Origin: Cruorifilaria tuberocauda
Lineage: Eukaryota; Nematoda; Chromadorea; Rhabditida; Onchocercidae
Length of the DNA stretch: 64,000 nt
NCBI GenBank assembly: GCA_013365365.1
Contig: JABVXU010000228.1
Span: 1-64,000, forward strand
Reading direction: 5' to 3'
A model generated the notes under the pieces. That model had not been told where the DNA came from. It worked only from the letters and a program-made list of their open reading frames with translations, and ran no database searches. This document shows, piece by piece, positions 12,598-28,228 of this stretch (its first letter is position 1; every line of letters starts with the position of its first letter). The position numbers and the translations under genes were made by a program.

Positions 12598-15500
12598 CAA
12601 TGGATAGGAGTATTATGGAGAAGGGCGATAGCATGAAAGATGAAGATGTCCTTTTTAATTGAATTCACTCGCTATAATAGGAAAAAAACCAGTTTGCTAT
12701 TCGATTAAATAACACTACCTTAACTCAATTTGAATCAAAAAATCTGAAAAACAAAAACAACTTATTATTGCAATAAGAAGAGAGGTTGAATTTTACTTAC
12801 ATCATTAATTTATCGGTAGTACTCTATAACTGTTAATTTCTGTAATTAAAATCCAGAAAACTAAAAATATTCTATTATCGTTAATCTACAATTAGCAATG
12901 TTAAAGATTAATTATGGCAATAATTTATCCATAAGAGCATTTTTTTCAAAAGGAAATAATTTTTAAAAGTGATAAATTGAAGTGCAAGCAAAAAATAGAC
13001 AACGATAATTGCAAATACTGGAAGACTATTTGACAAAATGATTAATGAAACTTCATATTTGCTGCGATAATAAATTCTGTTCATAGTTACCATCCATCGT
13101 TTAATTCACTTTTTTAATATGCAATTTAATATAAGCAATTATAGACTAATTCAAAATTAGTCTAAGTATGTTGTACAGTGTAAATGTCACTTTTATTCAA
13201 ATCACTTTAATATGAAAGAAATATTTAAACTATTAATTGAAATTAATTTTAGAAACTTAAATATGTTATTTTCCAGATGTAAGTGAAAAAAAAATGAGAA
13301 AAAAAAGAAAAGCGAATGGTTAGTTAAGAAACATAGAATGACTGATGAACTACTTATTTTTGGTTTAATTTTGATCACAAAAAATTCTCTCTCATCCCTC
13401 ATTCATTCCTTTCATTTTCATCCTTCTTTCCATTATAGATAAAAAATAAAATGGAAGGGAAAAAAGATGAAACGAATATTTTCATCATCATGCAAATGAA
13501 CAGTTGTTATTGACAAGAGAATATTTTACAGGTAGTGAACTCTAACAACTCAAAAATATTGAAGTCTCAATGACAACTGTCTCTTTGTATTATAATGAAT
13601 GAAGGGGAAAAATAAACAGATAAAAACATAGTGAAAGTTTAAAGTTAAATGAATTGCAGTGTCATCAACTATCGATTGAATCATTTTGGATTGATTGTGT
13701 GATGTTAATATTTATAAATCTTTGATCTCATCCACATGATTATCATAAAATACTTTGAAACAGCTGACTATGTCTATCTATCAGTCGAAGTGAGTGAAAA
13801 AAGACCTGCTCTTTGATTCACACACTTTGCATAGAAATATATTTGTGTTTTTATTAGCCAACAATGATAGAGAATGATAGAGAGTTCTATGTTAAAGAAT
13901 GATAACATTAAAATAATATGCTAACAGTAGTTGTGCATCAGTTATATTTAAATTTATTAAATATGAATGTTTAATTGTGTCTGGCAAATGATCATCAAAC
14001 TCTTACCTTGATGCATCTTTCTTAAAAAACAACACTTTACTTAAATCGCATACAACTACAGTAACGGGCAATCTTTTGGATACTGTGCGGACCATTTTCA
14101 GCGACACTAGCAGTGAAAGATCAAAAATCGAAATGATTCAACGTGACATATCGCAGTCTAATGAAATCACAGAAGTAAATGAAAATTTGAAATCTCACAG
14201 GAAACAATGCATAATTAAGATGGATAATCTTCATGTCTAGCATCTAATTAAGAGATAATCTTCATTAATTACTTCATGTTCCTTATCAATGAGTGGGATG
14301 GGACTGAAAATTGGTAATGTTAATTGATTCGATTTTATCACTTCATTTTTATCATGATGTAAGCAGTTATCAGAGATCAGCTGCGCTATAAGCTCTCAAC
14401 TGAAGTTGGAGAACTCTATTGAATTTTTTAATACTTTTGCTCACTAAAAAACTTCTGATATGATATTATGCTTTCCAATTAGAACTATATCTCATTATTA
14501 ATATGCAGAAATACCAGTGCTGTGAAAGAACCTATAAAATTCCAATGAACTTGAAAAGAAGTAATTACTGAATTTGGAACAAAAAGCTATTATCTATAAT
14601 GGGAAAATCCCGCATAATAAATAATTATGAATTTTTGATGTACAAAATCAATTTCGCTTTTCGATTCTTATTGCTTGCATCTCTTCAGTTACATGAACCG
14701 ACGGAGTGAAATCACAGAACTCTGAGAGATCGAACAGAAAATCATTATACACTTCCTCATCATTCTTAGCAATCTTCTGCACTACTTCTTATTTCACCGA
14801 TATCCGGTCCACGGAGTTCTTGAAGAGTACTCACTGCTTAATGCTATTACACCGCTTCGTTTTAGCCGAACTGTCGGCTTTTCTGTATACCTGAATTTCG
14901 AATCTCCTCCTGTCGGCCTACACTGAATGTTGTTTAAAGCTGTCTTACTGTTTCGAATGAAGCAAAATTGAGGTAGTCTTGGCTACACATCGAATAATAT
15001 GTTTTTTTTTGCATTCTTTGGTCGTAAAAAGTCCATGATAATGTAGTAAAGAGTACAATGAAATATTTGTTTTCCTATTCACATTTATAAACATTGACAA
15101 TGAGATTATCATCTTTTAAATATATCATACCATGAGGAACATGAACTGCTTGAATTCTATCACTTCAAGATTAATTATAAGATTAAAAGCTACAAAGCAC
15201 TGATTACTTTGCAAAATAACGTAGTCTCTCTACTGTTATTGAGGAACTATGGTATTAACTATTTAATTAAACAAAAATTAAAAATTATTTAAATTGAAGA
15301 TTAGCGTAGATTTAAAGAAGCACAAAGGTGCCAGTAATGAGTATCTTATCGGTCTATTGGTTGATTAACATATTTTGAACATTCTTGCTTTATGGAAATA
15401 ATTGTTTTACACATCCAAGAGTAAAATTCATTTGCTAGGAAAATTTGAGTAAATGAAAAAAGTATACTTACAATCACGCGCGCTTCGTACTACAATTCAG

Positions 15501-16358
15501 TTAAATTATATTTTATTAGTACGTTGTTCATAAGTAATTATAGTTAAAAATTAAACCGAAAGTTTTTTAACATAAAATTCTAGCTTTAATACTTATATAA
15601 TTCTATTTATGATATTTATTTAGATGTGACAATGTTGTAAGCAACGTTAAGTTTAGAGAGAACGTAAGAAAAATCAGGCTGACTACTGCATTCAATGAAA
15701 TATCAAGCGGATTTCAATTCATTACTATATTTCCTTGCCTTTTGAACTTTGGCTCATATCATTCTCTTTTCATTGCCCGAATAGGAAGCATAGGTGGAAG
15801 AAAAGCAAGTATGGTTTTCAACAATTATCGCAACACACAGTATTGAAGGATTGCAGTTCGCTCAAAGTTTCTGTTTTATATTTCCAAATAACAAGGATTT
15901 GAATTTATGTATAAGCCAATATATCAGCACTTGTTTATTTACGTTTCAACAGAAATTTATATGAATTCGTTGTCTATGAAAATGACAGTAAACAAGGCAA
16001 CAATTGAAATCTTTCAGAAATTCTCGACAATTCAGTAGCTTTTTAATAGTCATTCAATAATATGTTTACAAGCGATTCATTTTATGCTGTTTTAACGCCC
16101 GTAAACTACGACAACTGTAAATACGTTTACAAAAACTCAGTCACATTTCAAAGGATTTAAGGCACAAAGGGAATAACTTAAAATAAGAAATAACAGCAAT
16201 AGTGATAGGTGAAAGAGAGTTGATATTAATTAAAGACTAATAATTAAATTTCAAGAATTCAATGAAAGGAATAATTGTAACGATCTTCATGTACAAAAAT
16301 GACAGTATAATTTTCATCATGAAATTTCTTCATGAAATTCCCCTCAAAATGAACTTTT
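12598..16358. other. Gene-poor spacer upstream of the dehydrogenase gene
   Basis: AT-rich sequence with no supported gene apart from the pseudogene-like block at 14648-14917. The first few hundred bases (from 12598 upwards) should hold the dehydrogenase promoter on the minus strand; no element was recognised. Confidence 0.45.
14648..14917 (-). pseudogene. Decayed coding exon of unknown origin
   Basis: On the minus strand one frame runs about 90 codons with only two internal stops. Its base composition is clearly richer in G+C than the flanks. The last clean stretch reads VVQKIAKNDEEVYNDFLFDL, continuing SEFCDFTPSVHVTEEM; the first stretch begins RRRFEIQVYRKADSSAKTKR. The sequence looks protein-coding in codon choice but carries stops after about 28 and 43 codons and has no clear start. 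No family is recognised. It could be a processed pseudogene, a relic of a transposon gene, or two exons of a real gene separated by a tiny intron. The pseudogene reading is the simplest. Confidence 0.35.
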
Positions 16359-16690
<332 letters not shown>

Positions 16691-19185
16691 TATCGAATTC
16701 TAAAATCTATCTTATAACTCACGAAATTCTGAAAAGACACGAACATTCATGCAAAAATTAATGAAACGATAACGATATTTAGTAAATGAAACCGAATAGA
16801 AGCAAATGAAAAAATTGGGAAAGCGCAACTTTAATCAGGAATTATCAAAGGACTGTGCCTGCAAATACTTGTACAGATGGAAATGATAATTACATGCATT
16901 GATAATCTACACATAGCAATGAAATGATAACAATCGGTGCTTAAACTTTGCATTGTATTACTTCACTTTAACTATCACATCACGCTGTGAAAGATAATTT
17001 ATGCAAATTACTATCAATATTTAGTTGTAATTTGTCTATAAAACATGCCAAAGAAATTAAAATTAATAAATTCCTTGCTGACTTGCAGAAATAAATTCTA
17101 TCAAAGTTAACTTTTTCAAGCCGTACAATAAGAAACTTTTCCGGTATGGCCTAAATTCAGATGCGGAAGAGATCGGCGTGATTGGTAATACTATCTAGAA
17201 AGTTTCAGCGATCTCATCATAATTCTGAAATATTTCAAACGAAACGTAAATGTTGCTACAATTAAATATTGATGGTAGGGATTTTAATTTGTAATATAGC
17301 AACTTTCTGGTTTTATTTCGATCTTTGCTTCATATTTTGTCTATGAAGCATTTTTTGTTGTGATTTCATATTATGTGATTTTAGATTTATGTACTGAGTT
17401 TCAGCAATCCTCAATACGAAATTTGCATGATAGAGACACTGATGTCATTGACTGAAGAAGTCACTAATCTACACGCTATTGACTTTTCGGTTTGGAATAA
17501 TATGTCAGTGTCGTCCAATTCAATATTGTGGGCATTGCATTAGAAATTTAGTAGAAAATATCACAATAGAAATTGAAGATGAAGAAAGTTGCTGATTTCA
17601 GGATAGCGCCAATCGCCTTATCAATACTCTATACATCAATCACGAGTTGGCGTCAGTTTGGCAATTATCCTAGCAGATTTTTCTATAAAATTAGTTGATA
17701 TTTAAAAAATAGTCTTTTCCATTCGGATAAAATTAATAATTTGCATTTTTGAACTATTTATTTTTTGATTTTTTCTTAAATTTTAAATTTCAAACCTTTC
17801 AATTTTACCAGTTCTCCATCCTTTTGAATTTCTTTTCACTCTTATAAATTCAAAAATTTTCTCACATTCGGGCTTTCTTTTTTAACTCTTCTAATATTTT
17901 AGTTGATTTTTAATTCTTGAAAATATAAACTTCTCATTTAATTTTCTAATATTTGATAATTACATTTACGGAATTTTAAATAGCTTTTTGAATTTTCCTT
18001 TATCTCTCGAATTCCCCAAAAATATTTTAAATTTTGTTTTCAAGGCTTTCATAATTTCCAAATTCTCCTCTATCAACTTTTATTACTTTAGATTAATCTC
18101 GAAAATTCGCAAGAATTCAACCTTTCCATTTTTATTCTGTAAATTTTTTAACTGTTTAGCTTTTCACTTTTTTTCTATTTTTAAATTTCCTGCAACATTT
18201 TTGGATTTTTTGAATTTTTATAATTTTCAATTCATTTTTCCCGATATTTTTGATGTTTTTTCTACTTATAGCATATTTTTTATTAGCTTCACTTAATAGT
18301 TCTTATAAAATACAAGAGAGTATTGTTTTTGTAAAAATTTTAATTTACTTCATTAGCTTACTGATTTTAGATTTAAAATATTGCTCGCTTCCAGATCCTA
18401 GTTACTGCATGCTTCTCTGTCATCTTTTCCTTATTACACCTTGCTAAAAACAATGTTTAAGTGCAAATGATAAGAATCTCTGCCTAATCCTTCATACTCA
18501 TTATTATCACTGCAACTATTGCATTACATTGTCAAAAAATAATTTATGCAAAACTTTCATTTCATTAAATCGGGAAGTCTAACCTTGAAATAACAATGGA
18601 AACAATTCTAAATAACAAGCGTTTAAGCATTAAAAACATCAAATCTCTCCCAGTTTCAATTCAGTGGAAAACAAATAGATATGAACATTGAATTTCTAAT
18701 AAAAAAATGTGGAAGAAAGCGTGAATTCGAAATTACTTTGCTCCATTAATCATTAAAAATATATTTCGTTCAATCACTTTGCTTACTTCCGCATTACTGT
18801 ATTCATGCCTCTACCTTCTTCAATTCTTCATTGAATGCTATTACTGTTCATTTTACAATGTTTATCTCGGTATCACAATAATCATTACTACAGCTAGCTT
18901 CACCTTCTTCCATTCGTGCTGTAAACGAATCAACGATATTTTTTACCGAAACACATAGAAATAAATCATATAAACAGTAACTTGTCAAGTAGAAGAAATT
19001 TTTCCTTCTTAATATTATCACTTCAATTTTGAAGGCATTGAAGAACTGAAATGAAAATGTATGTTTTACATAAATTAATTTTAATGTAAGGCATTAGCTA
19101 AGCGGTGCTAATGAGGGTGAAGGATTGAGCGACGATTGTATCATCTTATTGTTAAACTTTGATTATTAAGTCACATCGTCACTCC
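16691..19185. other. Intergenic, no gene seen
   Basis: AT-rich spacer. The 17760-18260 stretch is strongly T-rich on the plus strand and gives long but compositionally trivial Phe/Leu/Ile-rich frames, which are not genes. Confidence 0.5.
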
Positions 19186-20169
<984 letters not shown>

Positions 20170-22244
20170 CAAAGGGAGTACGATTCCTATTAACCAAATT
20201 TTTCTCCAGCAGTAACTTCAAAATAATAAACTGATGGCAAGCATTCTATCGAATTCTCGAAAATTATTCGAGAATTTCAATTTTTGTCAGGTTTATTAAA
20301 TTTTTGTATACAGAATAAATTTATATGAATTTATCGCAAACTATCGAGCATATAAACGTTTTATATTGGTTTACTCACTAACTTCCACACTCTTCTTGTT
20401 TGGAAATGTGAGATTGAAAATTTGAGCGAATTACAATTGATCATCATTTATCAATTACGTGTTACGATAACTCGTTCGGAAACGTAATTAAGATTTCCAA
20501 TGTGCTTTCCACTCACAGAATGAAAAACAGGGATTAAAGTTGAAAAACGTGAAAACCTGGTAGTCAAAATATGTCAGATTTGACAGAGAGTTGCCTTTGA
20601 CGGAAGAAGCCGAACGATTTCATTGCATTTCAAAAATAATTTGATAAAATGATAAAAAATTTACTCGATAACAATCTTTCCTTGGAAATTATTGCCTAAA
20701 TTAATTAACATTTTTGATAACATTTTTTTGTTATTCTTTTCATTTATGTGTGAAAGAGCTAACAGAAGAATTGTTCCTACTGATAAGCGCACAATTTTTA
20801 TTTAATTTGAGAGAGAATATCATTTTACAAATGATAAATGGAGTCATTTAAGCAACATACCAGCAAAGTCCCTTCTTTTTCTGCTTTCCTTTTTCTCTTG
20901 GGAAATTAAAAAACATTATTCAGTAAAAATAAGGAGTAAATAGACGGCTCATGAAATATTTCACAGCTGCAGAATTCTGTAACTGAAGTTTTTGTTTGTT
21001 AACGTTACATAAAGTCAGGTGAAGGTAGGGACGCAGGAATAGTTATTACAAATTCTAAAGAATAAAACAATTTTATCCAGAAAACTTTTTTCGCTACACT
21101 CTTTACATTTCTTCGCGCACACTCTTTTGCTACCCTTTTATTTATTGCCCATTTTTACTCATCACATGCTTTTTTATTTTTATAATTTATTACAATTTTT
21201 TCGTTTTAATTTATTACTTTTCATTCTCTATTCGTTGCTTACCATTTTGCTTAAAATTTTTCCAAAAAATTCATTGGAAAGGTGACATGCAAACTCATAA
21301 CAACTCAATTGTTCTTCATTAGACTAAAACTTCAAAACTGCTTCATTCTGATTCATTTTAAATTCACACATAAAAAAACTTCGTTCCGAGAAAAGAAAGC
21401 AATTAACTTAATTAAATTGATTCGCCGTTATTTTTGTTTTTGATATTTCATTAATTGAATTCCGACAGTTTTACCATTCACCTCAATTTTTATCATCTCT
21501 TTTCCTTTCATTGTTGTGATTGTATTCTCATTTTTAAATTATCCATCTCATGCTTGAAATCCTCTTTAATCTATTATTGCTTATGTAAATGTTCCTTCTT
21601 TATTGATTTGTGAATATCAAAATTATTTGAAATGAATCATTCAAAAAAATTTTAAGAAAATGGAACAAAAGAATGAAAAAAACTTTTCCTTGATGCAATA
21701 ATTCATAAGCAAATCAATGGAACAAATAAACAGAGCGATTTGAACTGAAAATAAAAATGAAAGAATTCAAAAAAAATTCTTCAACAAAAATTTTTATTTA
21801 TTAATTCAACATATTTGCATAAGATTTCTGCTAAGAAGTTACATTTCAAAATTTATTCAAATAATGAATAATGCAATTTAAATTTTGATGATTCAAAATT
21901 GAAGTTTCGTAAGTCATTTCTAAGAAAATCTCCGCAATAATATTCTCGTAATGTTTTTAGGTGCATAGAGGCATAACACAATAGCAAGAGAGGAAAAATT
22001 GTTGATAAAAGTTTAAGATGGATAACTAAGTTGCAAAAATTTAATAAATAAAGTAAAAAACAGCCACACATATTTCAGTTTAAATGCATTTAGCTGTTTC
22101 GTTCACAGAATGAAATTTTTTCGTGTGCGAATTTAAGCTAAACTGCTTTGAAAAAATTCGATTGCACGTAAGGCAATTAAAAAGAGGCGTGATCTTGTCG
22201 AGAATTTCCTCGAAACCAGGTTCAATTATGTTCATTTCTGATCT
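20170..22244. other. Intergenic, no gene seen
   Basis: AT-rich spacer between two zinc-finger relics; no coding signal, RNA gene or clear repeat was found. Confidence 0.5.
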
Positions 22245-23058
22245 TTATATTAGAACATCTGAGGGACTAAACGTATGATTTTCTAGTGTCTCCTCTTGAC
22301 GCCACTGGACACAAGTCATTTGCTGTAATATTTCCGGTGGATTGTCATGTGCATGACCTGCATGCTTCTTATCACTATCTTTGCTGGTGATAAGAATAGG
22401 TCATCCTCATGCATCCCTATCCATCGTATCTACTGATGTCCTCACAGAAAGACCTCCCTCCCGTAGTTGAGCAGGGAGGACCGCTGTTGATTGGCGGGGC
22501 AGGTTTTCATGCTGCAAACTACCCTCCTGTGAATGGAAGTGCATGCTAAACAATTCAATCTCAGTCGAGCTCAACTTCCACAACAGATCTCGCCATGAGT
22601 TCTAAGGTGTTGTTTCGGATGAACTTTTTGGGAGAAGCTTTCCCGCATTTCGAATAATTGTGCGCTTTCATGGTATGAGTTCTCATACGTCTTTCAAATT
22701 GGATTGTTCAAAGAAATTTTTTCCATATTGCAAACATTTCACAGGTATGATAAGTTCTTAAATTGTTTGTCTGACAGCATTCGAAACAATTGTGCGGTTT
22801 TCAATCAGTATGAGTACTCGGTGTTATTTCAAACGTGATCAACGAAAGAAGCTTTCCCACATTCTGAACAACTGTGCGGCTGTTCATCGATATGGCTCAT
22901 CATTCATTTTTTTAGAACCCACTAGGACGGCAGTTTTTCCCACATGTCGAACAGTTGTACAACTTCACCTTAATTAGTAAGCCTTGCAGTTCTGTTTGTT
23001 CTTCTCTCACTTTTGGCCTGGATAAATCCAAAGGTTCTGTTTGTTCCGTTTGAGCTTT
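22245..23058 (-). pseudogene. C2H2 zinc-finger gene relic, copy 3, with leader exon and C-terminal tail
   Basis: This is the most complete relic, read on the minus strand. The leader exon starts after a TTTCAG acceptor at 23058 and reads KAQTEQTEPLDLSRPKVREE. A GLLIK segment follows, then CSTCGKN. At least four tandem finger remnants run to about 22620, with several in-frame stops and frame changes (for example CSECGKA and CGKASP). The tail at 22245-22610 is one open frame broken only by two nearby stops. It includes SMHFHSQEGSLQHENLPRQS and NPPEILQQMTCVQWRQEETL and is clearly G+C-richer than the flanks. PLDLS (about 23020-23037) is an exact match to the CtBP-binding PxDLS motif, so the ancestor may have been a zinc-finger repressor (inference). 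Confidence 0.75.
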
Positions 23059-23758
23059 CTGAAATTACATGAAATCATCCATTTCATCAAACGAAAATAA
23101 GGAAATGCATAGTGCTAAATTTTCTTAACCTTTAAAGTTTTGATACTTAATAAGATTAAATGAAAATTGACATTCAATAGAAATTAAACTTAAAATTCCC
23201 ATAGCTTTACACGAATAACTCAGTACATTAAAAAAGTAAACTGAATTATTCAGCTCCTTCGAATAACAGTTTTAACCACCTACATTTAATGTAGCCCTTC
23301 AAATTACAATGATAATAAACATATTTTATATTAGGAGATTTTCAGATAAGCGGGAGAATAAACGTCCTCTTTACAGCTTTGCTTACAGAATGCAAAAGGT
23401 ATCAATGAGAGCACAGTAAACATAGCTTTTATTGATGAAATTAGCCTGGTTGTGGAAAAAATCTTCACAATCAAATGTCTCAGAGTGTACCTCAACTACG
23501 ATAAATTTTTCAACTTCGTGAAAGCAGTGGAAAACACGAAAACTTATCTGGCCTGCAAATCTTCTGCAAAGTGAGCAGATAGGTTCGCAGTTTGCAGTTT
23601 GGCATGAATAGTAACTGCTTCCAGACGTAATTCAGACTACTTAACTGTCTGGACTATAACTGTGGGGGTATAAGAGTATTTGCCAGTTAAAAACGGAGGA
23701 CCAATTATAGAAAGTGTTAATTTTGTCAGTTATAACGCATACTTCAAATGTCTTTCAG

Positions 23759-23951
23759 AAGACTAAAAACGATCAAGATTCCGATTCCTTCCACTCAGGA
23801 AGCGACGGCTGTGATACACGGAAGTATTCGACCTCTCGATTTGAATAATCCTCCGGAGAAATTGCGAAGGGAGTTGCAAGTGCCGCAGACGAAGCCGCAC
23901 ACGGTGGTTGTTGGAACGGAAGAAAAAAAGATCACAATCATTAATTTATAG
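23759..23951 (+). pseudogene. Isolated leader-type exon of the zinc-finger family
   Basis: A clean TTTCAG acceptor at 23753-23758 opens a 63-codon frame of high G+C content. It contains STQEATAVIHGSIRPLDLNN, then PPEKLRRELQVPQTKPH, ending at TAG 23949-23951. The PLDLNNPPEKLRRELQ segment lines up with PLDLSRPKVREEQTELQ of copy 3 and [18 protein letters not shown] of copy 4. Unlike its relatives this exon has no internal damage. It could be an intact exon of a live gene whose fingers are elsewhere, or the leader of a further lost copy. No zinc finger follows before 24.65 kb, so it is listed as a fragment. Confidence 0.4.
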
Positions 23952-24114
23952 TTTTGATAAGAAGTCCGTGCTATATTTCAATTCATCGAATTATTTATGC
24001 CCAAGTCCTATGAATGAATTAAACTTATTTCATTGCTGTTGTGCAGTTTGAAAAAAGAGCTTTGATAGAATTTACTTTGCACTGAATTATAGAGAGACAC
24101 CTGCAAATGCATTT

Positions 24115-24605
24115 AAAGGTACGACCTCATAGTTCCTAATAAAAGTTATTGTTTGATCTCTGCCAAACTCTCTTCTTGTCAACAAATTTCATTCGGCACT
24201 ACCATTTCACTTATTTCAAAGAGAGATGTTAGTTTCTCTTTAAAATTTCGCACAGTGTGGAAGATTTTAGAATTTCACGATAGAACTTCCATACATAAAT
24301 AGGCACTCTTCTGAAATAAAACTGTCTTTCTGTTTGATTAGCTTTGGAATGTCTGATTTTCAACTCGAATAACTTGCTAAAATTATGATTGCAGTTTGAA
24401 CAAATTGTCAGAGATTATTTCATATATCACAATAAGCAATCACTTAGTGTATTGGTAAATTTGAGTATTTTTTAGAATTGGCAGGGAATTACATCCATTA
24501 ATATGTATTATACCCATCTCCTTCTTCTTCTCCTCTTGTCAACCATCCAAACTACAGTAACCTTCAAAGCGATTAAAAAAATTTAACTCCGTAATATTTT
24601 GCCTA
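24115..24605 (+). repeat. Segmental duplication, unit B (upstream flank of zinc-finger copy 4)
   Basis: Diverged direct copy of 19186-19740; see unit A for the shared blocks. The matching order of blocks and their position just upstream of paralogous zinc-finger exons support one duplication event of the whole locus. Confidence 0.6.
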
Positions 24606-24645
24606 CTTCAAATTTTCATTTAATGACATGAACGACTTCGTATAA

Positions 24646-25183
<538 letters not shown>

Positions 25184-28176
25184 AAATTTTGCTTTAATAA
25201 TCACATGCAAACTAATAGAATGAAAAGTCCCTTTGAATGAATTTAAACTAATTCATTTCAAAGTCATTTTATGGTAGAAAAAGAAACTTGAACTAAATAC
25301 ATTTAAACTGGAATATATGCTTCTATCCTTGCTAATTAAATTCCTAAAATTCAATTATTCGTCCTCAGTTTTTATGAATTCGTTTTCATCTACTGCTATT
25401 CTTACTTTTGGTTTATTTATTTTATGTGTGAAATTCATTTTAATGCATGAATTATTAAGCTTTTATCAACTTTTTTCCTGCTTCAGTGATTTGCAGAATT
25501 GAAATGACAAGAAATGTATCAGTCGAAAGAAATTAATGATTTAACGGTGAAAAATTGTCGAACTTTCGAGCGTTTTTCTTCAAATATTGAGAACATTTTG
25601 TGCATAGAACAAATTTATAATAATCTCTTCTTTCAAAAAATTGAACAAACAAGCGTTATTTCTGTTTGAAAAATGTCGAAATCTTCAGCAGTTGATTGTT
25701 ATAATAAATTGTTAAGTTGAATTATGCTTCATAGATTAATACTCAATATTTATGAGAGCTCATCAAATGATCGAAATGGTCATGGTAAAAATAAATTACT
25801 ATTTTATCACTGCTAGAGCTGATAATTGTCTCTTGTGACTTCTACATATTGCAATGTTTTTTTATTACTATTCAACTTTTGTTGAATTTTTTTGAATTTT
25901 TGAGTTTTGAACTTGAGAAAATGTTCAATTTAAAATTTTTCTAAAACTTAACTTTATCGGTTTGAAAAGCTCGCTCAGTGAGAACCTGATCGAAATTAAT
26001 TGTCGTGCAGATGTTTTTAAGTAACTGAACTCTAGAGTGAGGACTTTAAAAACTATTTAAAGTTCAAAAGTTCAAATACTGAGGTGAGAAAAAACTTGCA
26101 TAAATGGGAATTGGGGACGGATACATTAAATATTAGTAGCTGAAGCATTAATTTGTACGACACTAAAGCGATAGCGATAAATAATTTAGTTTACTTCCGC
26201 TAATCTAATTTTGCACGTTAAATGATTTGTGCATAGCTGTAGGAATTTTCGGTTTTTAATTTTATAGCATTAGCTGTAATTTTCAATCACATTTAAATTG
26301 TTCAGATTTCAATTAATCCAATATGGAAAGCAATTAGCTACTGTCAGTTATCAACGTTTGTTAATTAATTATTACGAGATATTAATTTTGTAAAAAAATT
26401 GATTACATTATTTTGTTTTATAACACTAAGAGATTATAAAACAGATGCTTTAAATCGATTAAAAATTAAAGTTTCATATTCATATATCAAGAAGTAAGAA
26501 CATGAAATAAGAAAATCTAATCAAATTGTATTTCAAAGTTTGTTAGTGAATCATTTGTGAAGTTACAATTGTCATTATCAGATTTTCAATTCATTGAACT
26601 GTAAGAATAAAAGGTTTCAATTCTTTTATTAAGACATCAACAACTACTAAGCATTGGTTCCGCTGTGTATAAAGCAAATAATATACAGCCTTTTGACTGA
26701 TTTTAGAAGCTATTAAATTCTTTTATTGCCACAACACAATCGTATCCGCAGTATAACTGAAACTAATTTTTGATCAATTGATTGACATGTTTTAAATTCT
26801 TTTCCAAAATTAAAAAAATCATGCATATTTTTCTTATTATCCTAATTTATGATCCATGATATTTTTAAATTAACATTCTTCCAACCTATCCAAAGAGCAT
26901 ACGTGAAAATAATAATATAATGCAGGTTAAATATATCGGCCTCATTTGTATCACTTTTCACGCTTTCTTCTTAAATTTCAATACTGATTGTGTATCAAAC
27001 AATCCAACATTTAATCCTCTTTCAAAATAAAACATTGAAGCTTTTGTTTCAAACAAAATAATAATTAATGCTTAGAAAATTTTGATAAAACGTTAAATTT
27101 CAACTAATATAAAGCCAAATCAATAAATTAGCATTTTTTCATCAGTTTCATTTAAGAGCTAATTGCCATCTTTTCATTCATACCTTTTAACTGCTTTGTC
27201 ATTGAACTGATATTTCTTGAAGAAATTATGAAGCTGACTATGTATTTCATACCTTTTGCCTTTACGAATTTTGAAACTTCAAATTAATCCACACGTGATT
27301 TACGCTTGAGTAACTTCTAGCTCTCTCTCTGCCTCTCTCCCTTCTATACATATAAAGAATTAAAAATAACTCAAGTGTAAATGAGAATGGTGCGTCTAAA
27401 GCTATTATTGCTTCCTTTCAAGGATGACGCATGAAACGAGGAAATAACTCGAATATCCCTTACCTCCACTTCACTTAGCTCACTTGTTTGTCTCGCATTT
27501 GCTTCAATATCATAAGTTGAAACTTGAAAAGCTACCTCTTCTCCCCATATATAATAAGTGTATAGAGACTTCGTTGTTATGATTAATACAAGCAAAAGTG
27601 ACTTGTTGTCATGTTTACTCAATTACTTATATTATTAATTTTATTTATATAACTTTGTACAACACTGCATATGTATGCAATTATTTATTTAGTTGACAAG
27701 AAATTTCAATACTCTTTTTTCTCTTTCTTATATTTCTTTGAAATAAAAAAACTGAGAAATGAAAATGATGTGAGAAAGAAGGAAGTAATTAGGATAGACG
27801 AATGATAAACTGAAACTTTTATAATTAAAGCTAAGACAAAGAGAGCTAGTCCTCTTTAAAATAATGCAAAAATTAGTTTTCTTAGAATTAGCTTAAAATG
27901 CTTTTTCCAACTTCCTACAAACTCTTTTCATCCTCCTCTCTTCTCTTTCTTTACTTCTCATTCCTCCATTTTCTTCGCTATTCTCAAAAGTAATTCTTCC
28001 TTTTCTTCTCTTCTTTTCTCTCTCTACGTCTTACCTATATCACATCATCTTTTATTCATCTATAAAAAATCTTTTAAAAATCATGAAAACAAAAAGAAGA
28101 AGAAAATTTTATTCATGAAACAGATGAAGATAAAGCTCCCGATAGCTTCATCTAAATACATTAAATGACAACGCAT

Positions 28177-28177
<1 letters not shown>
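25184..28177. other. Intergenic, no supported gene
   Basis: AT-rich spacer. A minus-strand frame near 27371-27622 has coding-like codons and a good GTAAGG donor, but it lacks an ATG and an acceptor. Pyrimidine-rich simple sequence occurs around 27320-27345 and 27930-28025. Confidence 0.4.

Positions 28178-28227
<50 letters not shown>
28178..28227. repeat. (CA)25 microsatellite
   Basis: An uninterrupted CA dinucleotide run of 50 bases, likely to be polymorphic in length. It lies about 400 bases upstream of the first exon of the small membrane protein gene. Confidence 0.97.

Positions 28228-28228
<1 letters not shown>

Noticed and set aside
14860..14935. TTCGAATCTCC resembling a tRNA T-arm
   Set aside because: No cloverleaf could be formed; the sequence lies in the pseudogene-like block.
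17988..18447. Two overlapping Phe/Leu/Ile-rich plus-strand frames
   Set aside because: They are produced by T-rich sequence with no start context, splice signals or conserved motif.
27371..27622. Minus-strand frame with SELSEVE and a GTAAGG donor
   Set aside because: No in-frame ATG and no acceptable upstream acceptor; coding-like codons alone are not enough.
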